Position numbers and translations under genes: made by a program. Shown here one piece after another: positions 1 to 5,730 of a DNA stretch of 32,986 bases. The notes beneath the pieces were generated by a model. It saw only the letters and a program-made list of their open reading frames with translations, did no database searches and was not told the origin of the DNA. Origin of the DNA: a virus. Within the stretch, counting starts at the first letter, position 1. Each line of letters begins with the position of its first letter. The stretch is from the IMG/VR virus record IMGVR_UViG_3300027770_000018, positions 1-32,986 of that record. The stretch is one strand, 5' to 3'.

Positions 1-116
1 ATTAAAAACCAGTAGATGCCATAACCTTCCATTCCAAGTTGCTGCCTTAAGAAAAGAATCTTCACATCATTGTGTGCATTGTAATCGTGCGAAAAGTAAA
101 ACGTATCTTTTTTCAT
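1..116 (-). CDS. 5' fragment of the Lin1244/Lin1753-domain replication protein (copy of 32244-32975)
   Basis: This is the first 38 codons of the gene annotated at 32244-32975, present a second time because the ends of the window overlap. The start codon is the ATG at 116-114. Reading continues off the left edge in frame and joins residue 39 onward at the right end of the window. It is not a separate gene or a duplication; in the circular genome there is one copy. The promoter and structured leader of that gene lie just upstream at 117-250. Confidence 0.9.
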   Translation of the reverse strand, partial: MKKDTFYFSHDYNAHNDVKILFLRQQLGMEGYGIYWFL

Positions 117-127
117 TAAATAAAAAA
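1..127. repeat. Direct terminal repeat, left copy (circle overlap)
   Basis: These 127 bases are identical to 32860-32986. An exact odd-length overlap of this size is typical of a de Bruijn assembler closing a circular molecule with k=127, so I read it as evidence that the genome is circular or circularly permuted, with a unique length of 32859 bp. The repeat cuts through the start of the replication-protein gene, with no cohesive-end or att-like structure at its edges. A true short terminal repeat cannot be fully excluded from sequence alone. Confidence 0.95.
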
Positions 128-162
128 AGGGTGTGCAATGGTAGAAGCATTACAAACCCTTT
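122..162 (-). terminator. Intrinsic terminator/attenuator hairpin upstream of the replication gene
   Basis: On the minus strand the arms 159-148 and 140-129 (GGGTTTGTAATG and CATTGCACACCC) pair in 11 of 12 positions, counting one G-U, around the 7-nt loop CTTCTAC. An A/U extension (160-162 with 126-128) lengthens the stem. A run of seven T follows (128-122). This is a standard Rho-independent terminator shape. Its U-tract ends only 5 nt before the start codon at 116, so it sits inside the leader of the following gene rather than at a neutral gap, which suggests attenuation. Confidence 0.75.
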
Positions 163-209
163 AAAGTTGAAATAAATATTTCGTTTCGGCTTCTACTACG
201 TAACGAAAT
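129..209 (-). promoter_or_regulatory. Two hairpins with complementary loops (candidate kissing-loop attenuator)
   Basis: The first minus-strand hairpin has 8-bp arms ATTTCGTT (209-202) and AACGAAAT (185-178) and a 16-nt loop containing GTAGAAGC (196-189). After a short A/U linker comes the terminator hairpin (159-129), whose 7-nt loop CTTCTAC is the exact complement of GTAGAAG in the first loop. The two loops could kiss. Alternatively, the 8-nt pairing GTAGAAGC/GCTTCTAC could invade the terminator by one base. The pairing is seen directly in the sequence; a regulatory role for the replication gene starting at 116 is inference. No known riboswitch or attenuator class is recognised. Confidence 0.55.
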
Positions 210-216
210 TGTGATA

Positions 217-250
217 CAAATATAAGAATTAATGTTTAAAATACTTCAAA
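217..250 (-). promoter_or_regulatory. Bacteroidetes-type promoter for the replication gene
   Basis: On the minus strand TTTG (250-247) is followed after 22 nt by TATATTTG (224-217), a perfect match to the Bacteroidetes -7 element TAnnTTTG; the usual spacing is about 19-21 nt, so this one is slightly long. It overlaps the last codons of the DnaA-like gene. A start site roughly 7 nt downstream would fall near 210, so the transcript would begin at the first hairpin of the structured leader (209-178). That agreement supports both predictions. Confidence 0.6.
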
Positions 251-588
251 CTGCCATAAATTTTCATATGCAATTTTTGGTACTCAAATCTGTAATCAGC
301 ATAAACTTGACAATATGTTTTAACGCATTTTATTCCATTGATAACAGTTGAATGGTCACGATTTCCAAGCAATTCACCTATTACCTTCAATGATATTTTA
401 TTGTCAAAATTAGAATACAACAAATCAAATATCTTATGCCTAATCGTAACCAAATGTAAATCCCTTCTTTTGCTTAATACTAAATCAATATTTTCATTAT
501 AGTAATTACAAACATCAATTATAATTTCATCAGGTTTTAAATTTAATACAGTTCCAGTTAATGTGCTGATGCAAGGTTGACAAATCAT
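229..588 (-). CDS. DnaA domain IV-like DNA-binding protein
   Basis: This 119-residue protein resembles only the C-terminal DNA-binding domain of DnaA. It has the basic segment SKRRDLHLVTIR (about residues 39-50) and the signature GNRDHSTVINGI (75-86), which in DnaA is GGRDHSTV and contacts the DnaA box. The AAA+ ATPase domains are absent, so it cannot be an initiator on its own. It may bind DnaA boxes near the phage origin or recruit or sequester host sites; that role is inferred. It starts in an ATGA overlap with the upstream gene and is the last gene before the structured leader of the replication protein. The domain call is solid, the function is not. Confidence 0.8.
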   Translation of the reverse strand: MICQPCISTLTGTVLNLKPDEIIIDVCNYYNENIDLVLSKRRDLHLVTIRHKIFDLLYSNFDNKISLKVIGELLGNRDHSTVINGIKCVKTYCQVYADYRFEYQKLHMKIYGSLKYFKH

Positions 589-935
589 AAATCTTTTAAT
601 TTAAGTTCATCAGCTACTGAAGAACGGATTCTGAAAAAGTTGTTATACTTCGGATGTTCCATCATAAACCTTCGTGAATAAAATGCAGCGTAATCATTAT
701 TGATTTTAAACTTATCGTTTTTAGCAACAATCATTGATTCCCAGCGTAACCTTTCAATTATCATCTGACTTCCACAATTTTGATAACCTGATTTAATTAC
801 TTCAAATGTAAACTTTTTAAACATTTTATAAATTTCAGGATTCACTTGATTATACTCTAAAAACCTTTTATACAAATCTGATTTTAAATCATAAGATTGT
901 TTTTCTTCTTCGTGTTCAAAAAATTGTTTTTTCAT
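585..935 (-). CDS. Conserved phage protein of unknown function
   Basis: This 116-residue protein resembles a small family widespread in phages, in which a helical N-terminal part is followed by segments like FTFEVIKSGYQNCGSQMIIERLRWE and NNDYAAFYSRRFM, then an FFRIR-type end. I recognise the pattern but know no function for it. It has no signal peptide or membrane segment, is rich in charged and aromatic residues, and is probably cytoplasmic. It is coupled by ATGA overlaps to both neighbours (932-1129 upstream, the DnaA-like gene downstream), so it belongs to the early recombination/replication block. Confidence 0.8.
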   Translation of the reverse strand: MKKQFFEHEEEKQSYDLKSDLYKRFLEYNQVNPEIYKMFKKFTFEVIKSGYQNCGSQMIIERLRWESMIVAKNDKFKINNDYAAFYSRRFMMEHPKYNNFFRIRSSVADELKLKDL

Positions 936-1129
936 TTTAATTTAGGATTTATGATATCAATGGCAGTTGAGTAATCAGATTCTTTGATAAAAAATTTACT
1001 TCCATTTTCGTGCTGAACAAGAATCATATCGTGTTGATTTTTTAAAATATGAATCCTATCATTTTTCTTGCCATAAACCTTATTACTGCAACTGCCAATG
1101 ACATCGTGTTTTAAATACAACCAAATCAT
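932..1129 (-). CDS. Small hypothetical protein
   Basis: A 65-residue protein that I do not recognise. It appears beta-rich: a short basic middle (YGKKNDRIHILKNQ) is followed by MILVQHENGSKFFIKESDY, which reads like two strands with a turn. It has no membrane segment or cysteine motif. ATGA overlaps on both sides place it firmly in the early operon between the 155-residue and 116-residue proteins, which is the main evidence that it is real. Confidence 0.7.
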   Translation of the reverse strand: MIWLYLKHDVIGSCSNKVYGKKNDRIHILKNQHDMILVQHENGSKFFIKESDYSTAIDIINPKLK

Positions 1130-1593
1130 TTTGCAATGGTTGTTTTGATTGATGATGTAGATGATTTAGATGGCGGATAAACACGGCAAACTTCATCACC
1201 TATAAGAATATCCATACCTGATGCTGGAATTGATTTAAGCCACGTTTGGCGTTCTTTAATCGCAGTCTCTAATGATTCCATCTGCTGCATTAATTGATTG
1301 TATTCTAAATCACCACAATTTGTGTAATCGTATTTCGTTCCAACTTCAGCCAATTCGATTTTAGTTCCATATGAGGTTACAACTTGCTTACCGAATTTTG
1401 CAACTTCATCACGTAACGCATCAATATAATCTGAATTCGATTTTAGTTCTTTTATCAACCATTCAACCTTTGCAAATGTTTCGATTGACTCAATCAATTT
1501 ACCTGATTCAGTTAATTTTTCAGCCAAATCTTCAGCTATAAATTTTAATTGCGATTTCGTTAACTGGTTGTTAACTACTGGTAATTCGTACAT
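1126..1593 (-). CDS. Hypothetical early protein next to ERF annealing protein
   Basis: A 155-residue, mostly helical protein. Residues from about 12 to 75 are charged helices likely to form a coiled coil (LAEKLTESGKLIESIETFAKVEW, IDALRDEVAKF). A segment SYGTKIELAEVGTKYDYTNCGD follows, then another helix. Similar proteins occur beside recombination genes in Bacteroidetes phages, but I know no function. It lies 11 bp after the ERF gene and overlaps the next gene by ATGA, so co-expression with ERF is likely. A role as a recombination accessory would be a guess from position only. Confidence 0.75.
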   Translation of the reverse strand: MYELPVVNNQLTKSQLKFIAEDLAEKLTESGKLIESIETFAKVEWLIKELKSNSDYIDALRDEVAKFGKQVVTSYGTKIELAEVGTKYDYTNCGDLEYNQLMQQMESLETAIKERQTWLKSIPASGMDILIGDEVCRVYPPSKSSTSSIKTTIAK

Positions 1594-1604
1594 AGTTTTA
1601 ATTT

Positions 1605-2159
1605 TTAATTATTGATTAATAATGATTCAACTTCTTTTGAAACTTTGTAATGCTTCCTAACATCAGCAATTGTAATCTTTCCAGCAGATAGCTTTTCTTT
1701 TGCATTATCAAAATCTTTGCTGCCTTTGTTCAACCATTGCTTGTTGTTATCTTCTGCTTCTTGTGGATTCTTGCCACCATAAGTTGCAGTATTACCATCA
1801 TCATCTTCATCAATATTCAATGATAATACAGATGCTAATGCATAACGCCTTGCGTATGTAATGGCTGAACCTCTGCCTTGTGGGTCGTCCTTAACTGGTC
1901 GCATTGAATATTCTGATTTCAAATATTCACCTGATTCGTGAAGTAGAATGGTTGTTAAACCATAATCACCAGTAGGGAATTGTAATACTGATAAACCTGA
2001 TTCAATTAATGGTTCTTTGATAGCATCCAAGATGTTTGATAAAGATGCGTAACTTGACTTAAAGAATGGATTCTTTGCATCCTTCTTTATTGATTCCACT
2101 TTTACTTGAAATAGAATCATTGATTTTGCCAACTCTGATAGATTGTTTGATTTGTGCAT
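1605..2159 (-). CDS. ERF-family single-strand DNA annealing protein
   Basis: This 184-residue protein has the ERF superfamily pattern: an N-terminal helix with NPFFKSSYASLSNILDAIKEPL (about 30-51), a central sheet, and the hallmark GRGSAITYARRYALASVLSL (about 95-114) followed by an acidic stretch IDEDDDG. ERF proteins coat single-stranded DNA and anneal complementary strands, giving phages RecA-independent recombination and a way to circularise or concatenate genomes. No partner exonuclease of the lambda Exo type is obvious, although a PD-(D/E)XK nuclease is encoded at 29998-30285. The C-terminus is short and ends in a small helical region (KVSKEVESLL). Confidence 0.9.
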   Translation of the reverse strand: MHKSNNLSELAKSMILFQVKVESIKKDAKNPFFKSSYASLSNILDAIKEPLIESGLSVLQFPTGDYGLTTILLHESGEYLKSEYSMRPVKDDPQGRGSAITYARRYALASVLSLNIDEDDDGNTATYGGKNPQEAEDNNKQWLNKGSKDFDNAKEKLSAGKITIADVRKHYKVSKEVESLLINN

Positions 2160-2203
2160 ATTTTTTGGTTTTTGATTGATTTACTAATATTGAAACTATG
2201 TTT

Positions 2204-2494
2204 TTAAATTTCAATTTTGTTTGTAATTGTTTTTGATTCATTAAATGTTTTGTTATAGTAATCTTGTGCATCTTCAAATTCAAAATCATCTTCATTCTTG
2301 TGCCTATCCCACACATTCTGTTCACCATCATTAAAAGCACGTTTGATTTGAATTTTTTCTGTACTTAATAATAAATCAGCTAATCTGATTGTTGATACTA
2401 ACAACATACTTGCAGCATCTTTTTTGTCTAAATGCAGTAATTCTTGTTTCATTTTTTCAATTAGAATCTGCATTGCAGTTTGATTTTTTTCCAT
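2204..2494 (-). CDS. Small acidic hypothetical protein
   Basis: This 96-residue protein has a helical first half (MQILIEKMKQELLHLDKKDAASMLLVSTIRLADLLL) and an acidic, aromatic second half (NEDDFEFEDAQDYYNKTF). The pattern resembles small early proteins common in Bacteroidetes phages, for which no function is known to me. It starts 5 bp after the upstream gene; a 44-bp A/T-rich gap separates it from the ERF gene. No membrane segment or cysteine cluster is present. Confidence 0.75.
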   Translation of the reverse strand: MEKNQTAMQILIEKMKQELLHLDKKDAASMLLVSTIRLADLLLSTEKIQIKRAFNDGEQNVWDRHKNEDDFEFEDAQDYYNKTFNESKTITNKIEI

Positions 2495-2499
2495 TGTTT

Positions 2500-2763
2500 T
2501 TAATATTCAGGATTTGAGTATTCAATTTTTTTTTCTCTGTAAAGTTCATACCAGTTAACACTATCAATCATTTCTTCCATTTGTTTGCTGAAGTACTGAT
2601 TCATAACATCTGATAGAACGATATTAATACCACCATTAGAATGGTCTGTGATTGATATGTTCAGCAAATCATTCACACCAGTTTCAGGAAGATAATCAAC
2701 CATTATGTGAATAGTTACATCTTGCTGCTGGTCATTGTAGTTAAATTGTTGTTCCAGTATCAT
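2500..2763 (-). CDS. Small hypothetical protein
   Basis: This 87-residue acidic protein appears beta-rich at the N-terminus (QQDVTIHIMVDYLP, LLNISITDHSNGGINIVLSD) and ends with helices (MEEMIDSVNWYELYREKKIEY). I do not recognise the family. Its first codons overlap the end of the preceding gene by 23 bp, and the next gene begins 5 bp beyond its stop, which fits translational coupling in the early operon. No function is proposed. Confidence 0.7.
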   Translation of the reverse strand: MILEQQFNYNDQQQDVTIHIMVDYLPETGVNDLLNISITDHSNGGINIVLSDVMNQYFSKQMEEMIDSVNWYELYREKKIEYSNPEY

Positions 2764-2929
2764 CTTTTAGATTTTTTAAATAGTTATAAATTTTGTTTCG
2801 CAATTGGTTTTTATCAGTTAAATCTAATGTTGAATTTGCAACATAAATAGTAACTGGTGTCTTTTTGATTCCTGATGGTTTGCGACCTGAATTTTGTCGT
2901 TTGCCACCACGTGATTTTTTTTGTTCCAT
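2741..2929 (-). CDS. Small basic protein with GGKRxNSGRKP motif (putative DNA binding)
   Basis: This 62-residue protein opens with KKSRGGKRQNSGRKPSG, a glycine/arginine-rich arm seen at the N-terminus of many small phage DNA-binding proteins, some of which carry a ribbon-helix-helix fold. A short strand (TPVTIYVA) and a helix (NQLRNKIYNYLKNL) follow, compatible with such a fold. DNA binding, perhaps as an early regulator, is inferred from the motif and size. It overlaps the next gene by 23 bp. Confidence 0.7.
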   Translation of the reverse strand: MEQKKSRGGKRQNSGRKPSGIKKTPVTIYVANSTLDLTDKNQLRNKIYNYLKNLKDDTGTTI

Positions 2930-2960
2930 TTAATTTGTAATTGGTTGTACGAAACCACCG

Positions 2961-3044
2961 TTAAAATTTTATAAAGTTTTCTGCGAATAAGCAGATTAGA
3001 ATAATGATTGTTACAACGATTGTGTCTTTAGTGGATTGTTTCAT
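2961..3044 (-). CDS. 27-residue single-span membrane peptide
   Basis: An ATG at 3044 opens a 27-codon frame ending in TAA at 2961-2963: a short polar start MKQSTKDT, then a hydrophobic stretch IVVTIIILICLFA and a polar end. It lies in the 196-bp space between the 3126-3332 and 2741-2929 genes, which otherwise holds only a weak terminator-like hairpin. Its upstream A-rich leader (ATCAAAAATG) resembles that of the gene at 3332. Such short membrane peptides occur in Bacteroidetes phages without known role. Length alone makes this uncertain. Confidence 0.4.
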   Translation of the reverse strand: MKQSTKDTIVVTIIILICLFAENFIKF

Positions 3045-3086
3045 TTTTGATTTTTGTTTGATAAATGTATGATTATTATTTGAATT

Positions 3087-3114
3087 AAAAAAATGCAGTT
3101 TTGTGGATGCTGCA
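3087..3114 (-). terminator. Weak terminator-like hairpin after the first early gene
   Basis: The minus-strand arms TGCAG (114-110) and CTGCA (98-94) form a 5-bp stem around an 11-nt loop, followed by seven T (3093-3087). It lies 12 bp beyond the stop of the 68-residue gene at 3126-3332. The short stem makes it a weak or partial terminator at best. Confidence 0.3.
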
Positions 3115-3125
3115 CCCCAGTATGA

Positions 3126-3332
3126 TTATATTTCAAATGATGGACACATTGAATAATATCCATTTGGAAAAATATATTTAGTACCATCATAACTTGTTTT
3201 GATTTTTCTTCTTACAATTTTATTGTCAAAAAATATAATTGCAAAATTTCCTTTGATTTCTAATAATTCAGCAGTAATTGTAATGTTACTATCTGTAATT
3301 AATTTTGTTCTTAATGTTTGAATTCCTTTCAT
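3126..3332 (-). CDS. First early gene: 68-residue basic hypothetical protein
   Basis: I place the start at the ATG at 3332; the frame is open further upstream only through a TTG at 3374, which overlaps the promoter -7 box. The protein is basic and appears beta-rich (SNITITAELLEIKGNFAIIFFDNKIVRRKIK), ending in GTKYIFPNGYYSMCPSFEI. It could be a small OB- or SH3-like fold, but nothing is recognisable. As the first gene behind the best promoter in the genome, with only about 30 nt of A-rich leader, it should be expressed immediately on infection, a place often occupied by host-takeover or anti-defence proteins. That is inference from position. Confidence 0.65.
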   Translation of the reverse strand: MKGIQTLRTKLITDSNITITAELLEIKGNFAIIFFDNKIVRRKIKTSYDGTKYIFPNGYYSMCPSFEI

Positions 3333-3371
3333 TTTTTTGATTTTTTGGTTATTTGTTTTTGTTTGATAAAT

Positions 3372-3404
3372 CAAAGATACATAAACTTATTTGATTTCAC
3401 CAAA
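3372..3404 (-). promoter_or_regulatory. Canonical Bacteroidetes promoter of the early operon
   Basis: On the minus strand TTTG (3404-3401) is followed after 21 nt by TATCTTTG (3379-3372), matching the Bacteroidetes sigma-ABfr consensus (-33 TTTG, 19-21 nt, -7 TAnnTTTG) at every fixed position. It lies between the terminator after the endolysin gene and the first early gene, exactly where an early promoter is expected. The start site should be near 3365, giving a leader of about 30 nt. Confidence 0.8.
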
Positions 3405-3417
3405 TAAAATTCAAACA

Positions 3418-3450
3418 TTTTTCAAAATAATTTTAAAATATTTTTGAAAA
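3418..3450. repeat. AT-only imperfect palindrome upstream of the early promoter
   Basis: TTTTTCAAAATA (3418-3429) and TATTTTTGAAAA (3439-3450) form an imperfect inverted repeat within an almost pure A/T stretch just upstream of the -33 box. It could be an UP-like element, an operator or a DNA-unwinding site; the composition makes chance palindromes likely, so confidence is low. Confidence 0.3.
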
Positions 3451-3476
3451 CCAATACCACATTGACTTTCAGGCAT

Positions 3477-3505
3477 AAAAAAACCCGATGTAGAAACATC
3501 AGGTT
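3477..3505 (-). terminator. Rho-independent terminator after the endolysin gene
   Basis: The minus-strand arms ACCTGATGT (3504-3496) and ACATCGGGT (3491-3483) pair over 9 positions (one G-U) around a 4-nt loop TTCT, followed by a run of T (3483-3477). It lies about 30 bp past the endolysin stop and before the early promoter, so it closes the late transcription unit. Confidence 0.85.
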
Positions 3506-3533
3506 ACAAAAACCAAATAATGAGAAATCAAAA

Positions 3534-3980
3534 CTACGAAAAATATAAATTAGATTCAGCTAATCTTCTTTTAGTTAACCCTTTTAATTCAACAAGTACA
3601 CCATTTACACGACCTTTATTCCATTTTAAAAATTCATTCCTGATTGATTCATCTTTAGGATTGGCTTTAACTTTTTTATGTAAAGTTGATTTACTAAATG
3701 CACCACTTCCAACATTATAGATAAACGAAGATAGTGCATCGTATTGATTTTGATTCAATGTTAATGTATCAAGCATTACACACATTTTATTTACTTGCCA
3801 ATACAACAACACACCAGCACCATCTAAAGTGATTGTTTCGCCTAATTTGACTTTTTTTCCATCATTCCACATAGTACTACCATAACCAATTGTTGGCACA
3901 CCAACGGCATCTAAATACGCTTTACTGCGAAACCCTTCAAACTGCTTTATTAAGTTTATACAATTTTGGCTTGGATTCAT
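3534..3980 (-). CDS. Endolysin, GH24 (T4-type) lysozyme
   Basis: This 148-residue muramidase cuts the beta-1,4 bond between N-acetylmuramic acid and N-acetylglucosamine at the end of infection. The catalytic triad spacing of T4 lysozyme is preserved: E15 in KQFEGF, D24 in AYLDAVG and T30 in VPTIGYG (E-9-D-6-T). The usual C-terminal helices include ALSSFIYNVGSGAFSKSTL and FLKWNKGRVNGVLVELKGLTKRR. There is no signal peptide or SAR-type membrane segment, so release should depend on a holin, and two candidates lie at 5731-6145. It overlaps the candidate spanin by 4 bp and ends the late unit. Confidence 0.95.
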   Translation of the reverse strand: MNPSQNCINLIKQFEGFRSKAYLDAVGVPTIGYGSTMWNDGKKVKLGETITLDGAGVLLYWQVNKMCVMLDTLTLNQNQYDALSSFIYNVGSGAFSKSTLHKKVKANPKDESIRNEFLKWNKGRVNGVLVELKGLTKRRLAESNLYFS

Positions 3981-4519
3981 TTTTTCTTAAAATTAAAAAA
4001 CAAAGAAACGCCTAATGCAATTATCAACCAAATGCTAATCTTTAGTAATTGCTCTTGCTTATTTCGATAATTTAATTCTGATTTTTTTGTTTGATTTAAT
4101 TCATAATCAAGATAATATATTCTTGCAGAATCTTTGATTTTAATACTTCTATAAATAAACACTGGTTGCGATTGTTTGAGTTCATTTATTAACTTATTAG
4201 CAATCATTAATTCTTTCTGTATCTTTTTAATTTGCAGTTTACTTTTAACAGAATCAGCACGATAAATTATATTGTTAATTGTATCGTGAATGTTTTGAAT
4301 TCTATTGTTTAAATCATTAATAATTGAATCTGATTTTATGTTATTTAATGAATCAACTTTTAAAATCTGAATATCACACGGAAACCATTCACTTGTTTTT
4401 TTAGCAACAAGTTCAGGATATTTTATAAATGCTTTGTTAATGTCTTTATTCGCCTTATTTGATGTATAACAACTATTCATCGTTGTTGCTACCAGCACTA
4501 TCATCAAAAGTTTCTTCAT
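3977..4519 (-). CDS. Candidate unimolecular spanin (lipoprotein with C-terminal membrane anchor)
   Basis: From the ATG at 4519 this 180-residue protein begins with a lipoprotein signal (MKKLLMIVLVATTMNSC) whose lipobox cysteine is residue 17. A charged region of about 130 residues follows, with long helical, coiled-coil-like parts (residues about 50-110), and then a C-terminal membrane span (KISIWLIIALGVSLFFNF) with basic tail. An outer-membrane lipid anchor plus an inner-membrane anchor in one chain is the defining layout of u-spanins such as T1 gp11, which fuse inner and outer membranes in the last lysis step. Position beside the endolysin supports this. An ATG at 4528 is an equally possible start. 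It overlaps the upstream gene by about 47 bp. Confidence 0.7.
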   Translation of the reverse strand: MKKLLMIVLVATTMNSCYTSNKANKDINKAFIKYPELVAKKTSEWFPCDIQILKVDSLNNIKSDSIINDLNNRIQNIHDTINNIIYRADSVKSKLQIKKIQKELMIANKLINELKQSQPVFIYRSIKIKDSARIYYLDYELNQTKKSELNYRNKQEQLLKISIWLIIALGVSLFFNFKKK

Positions 4520-4739
4520 AAATTTCATTAATGTAATGTGAAATTAATCTTAACGATTGTCTTTTAATTTTCCTGATACGATTTTCATCTGTCTTACTCA
4601 TTAACGTAACATCTAAACCATCAATTATTGATAACGCATTAACTGCTGATGTGATGTAATCGTGTGATGATGATAATAATACTTCACCTTCGATTTCTTC
4701 AGGTTCAGCAACTTCTTCAATTATTAATTTTGTTTCCAT
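4473..4739 (-). CDS. 88-residue acidic hypothetical protein in the lysis region
   Basis: The start is taken at the ATG at 4739, one base after the phosphoesterase stop; the longer open frame inside the phosphoesterase gene has no support. The N-terminus is very acidic (IIEEVAEPEEIEGEVLL). A helical region (SSHDYITSAVNALSIIDGLD) and a basic helix (ENRIRKIKRQSLRLISHYINEIY) follow, with an acidic end. No membrane segment is seen. I do not recognise the family, and its place between a phosphoesterase and the spanin candidate suggests, but does not show, a late role. Confidence 0.7.
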   Translation of the reverse strand: METKLIIEEVAEPEEIEGEVLLSSSHDYITSAVNALSIIDGLDVTLMSKTDENRIRKIKRQSLRLISHYINEIYEETFDDSAGSNNDE

Positions 4740-4740
4740 T

Positions 4741-5730
4741 TTAATGTACTTTACCATTAACAATCTGATAGTTTTTGACCGTGTAATCACCATTACCTTC
4801 AACAATTATATGTGCAAATCCGTGTTGAGCATTGCTGACCATTGGTGAATAATTAGGTTTTAGTTCACACAAACAGCCAGTACTCCAGCAACTGATTATC
4901 TTGCCATCTAAATCAACTTCAGGGTGATGCGATGCTCTGTGTAAGTGACCAACAATCAAACTTTGCTTTGCTCTTAAAAATGCACCACGTGATGGATTAA
5001 CTGGTGTAAATACACCTTTGAAAATATGATGTCCGTGTGTGATTGATAACTTACCAGCTTTGACTAAAGTTTTATCGTCAAGTAATTTTACTTTAACAGA
5101 ATTCAATTGCAATCGTTCTTCAAGTTGAAAGTATTCATCATCCCAAATTTCTCTAACCTTCATCAGCAAAAACTTTTCCCAACGGATACAATGATTTCCT
5201 TTTAGCCAGTAAATAGAAGCATCAGGAAACGCTTCACGAAGTGAAACAAGAAATTGTCTTGTAGCATCAAATTCTTGCTTAACGCTTCTTTTCTTTGGGT
5301 CTGTTTCAAATCTGCTCACCTGATGGTTATCTATTAAATCACCATTGATGAATATAGTGTTTACATTATGTTGCTTACCATAATCAAGTGCAATTGTAAC
5401 TGCTTGTATATTGTGATAAGGAATGTGTAAATCTGATATTAAAAGAATGTTGTTGCAAGATTTAGGCAGTACGAATGCTTCACGCTTTTCTTCGTGTGAT
5501 TCAGGTAGGTTATATGGATTTAATGGCTTTGCTTGTGTCTTAAATCTATCATCAACTTCAGTTCTTTTTTGTTTACCATTATTACCAGTTAAATCCCTTA
5601 CAATACTTCTTACTGATTCTACATCTTTGAACAATAAATTATTTTCAGAATAGATTATTCTGGCTATCTTAAGGTTTGGATATTTTGGATACTTTTTTAA
5701 GTAACCACGGACAACGTCACGTTTAGTCAT
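4741..5730 (-). CDS. Calcineurin-like metallophosphoesterase
   Basis: This 329-residue protein has the full set of metal-binding motifs: DLH (100-102), GDLID (130-134), GNH (178-180), HGHH (232-235) and GHLH (261-264). The family hydrolyses phosphomono- or phosphodiesters at a two-metal centre; the substrate here is unknown. Residues 1-50 are a separate helical region with a helix-turn-helix look (LKIARIIYSENNLLFKDVESVRSIVRDL), then a linker (about 50-90) precedes the enzyme domain. There is no signal peptide. Similar enzymes sit between fibre and lysis genes in other Bacteroidetes phages, so a late function is probable. It adjoins the holin candidate without a gap. Confidence 0.9.
   Translation of the reverse strand: MTKRDVVRGYLKKYPKYPNLKIARIIYSENNLLFKDVESVRSIVRDLTGNNGKQKRTEVDDRFKTQAKPLNPYNLPESHEEKREAFVLPKSCNNILLISDLHIPYHNIQAVTIALDYGKQHNVNTIFINGDLIDNHQVSRFETDPKKRSVKQEFDATRQFLVSLREAFPDASIYWLKGNHCIRWEKFLLMKVREIWDDEYFQLEERLQLNSVKVKLLDDKTLVKAGKLSITHGHHIFKGVFTPVNPSRGAFLRAKQSLIVGHLHRASHHPEVDLDGKIISCWSTGCLCELKPNYSPMVSNAQHGFAHIIVEGNGDYTVKNYQIVNGKVH

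Noticed and set aside
1-127. Biological direct terminal repeat or att site
   Set aside because: Length equals a common assembler k value, it falls inside a coding region and no integrase is encoded.
2059-2340. 93-codon minus-strand frame overlapping the ERF and 96-residue genes
   Set aside because: It overlaps two better genes in another frame, is methionine/lysine/isoleucine-rich and ends inside the next gene; it looks like a shadow.
3333-3374. Longer version of the 68-residue early gene from a TTG at 3374
   Set aside because: The TTG is part of the promoter -7 box and would be upstream of the transcription start.
3520-3720. Plus-strand open frame across the endolysin gene
   Set aside because: Antisense to a clear GH24 lysozyme; low-complexity translation and no promoter.
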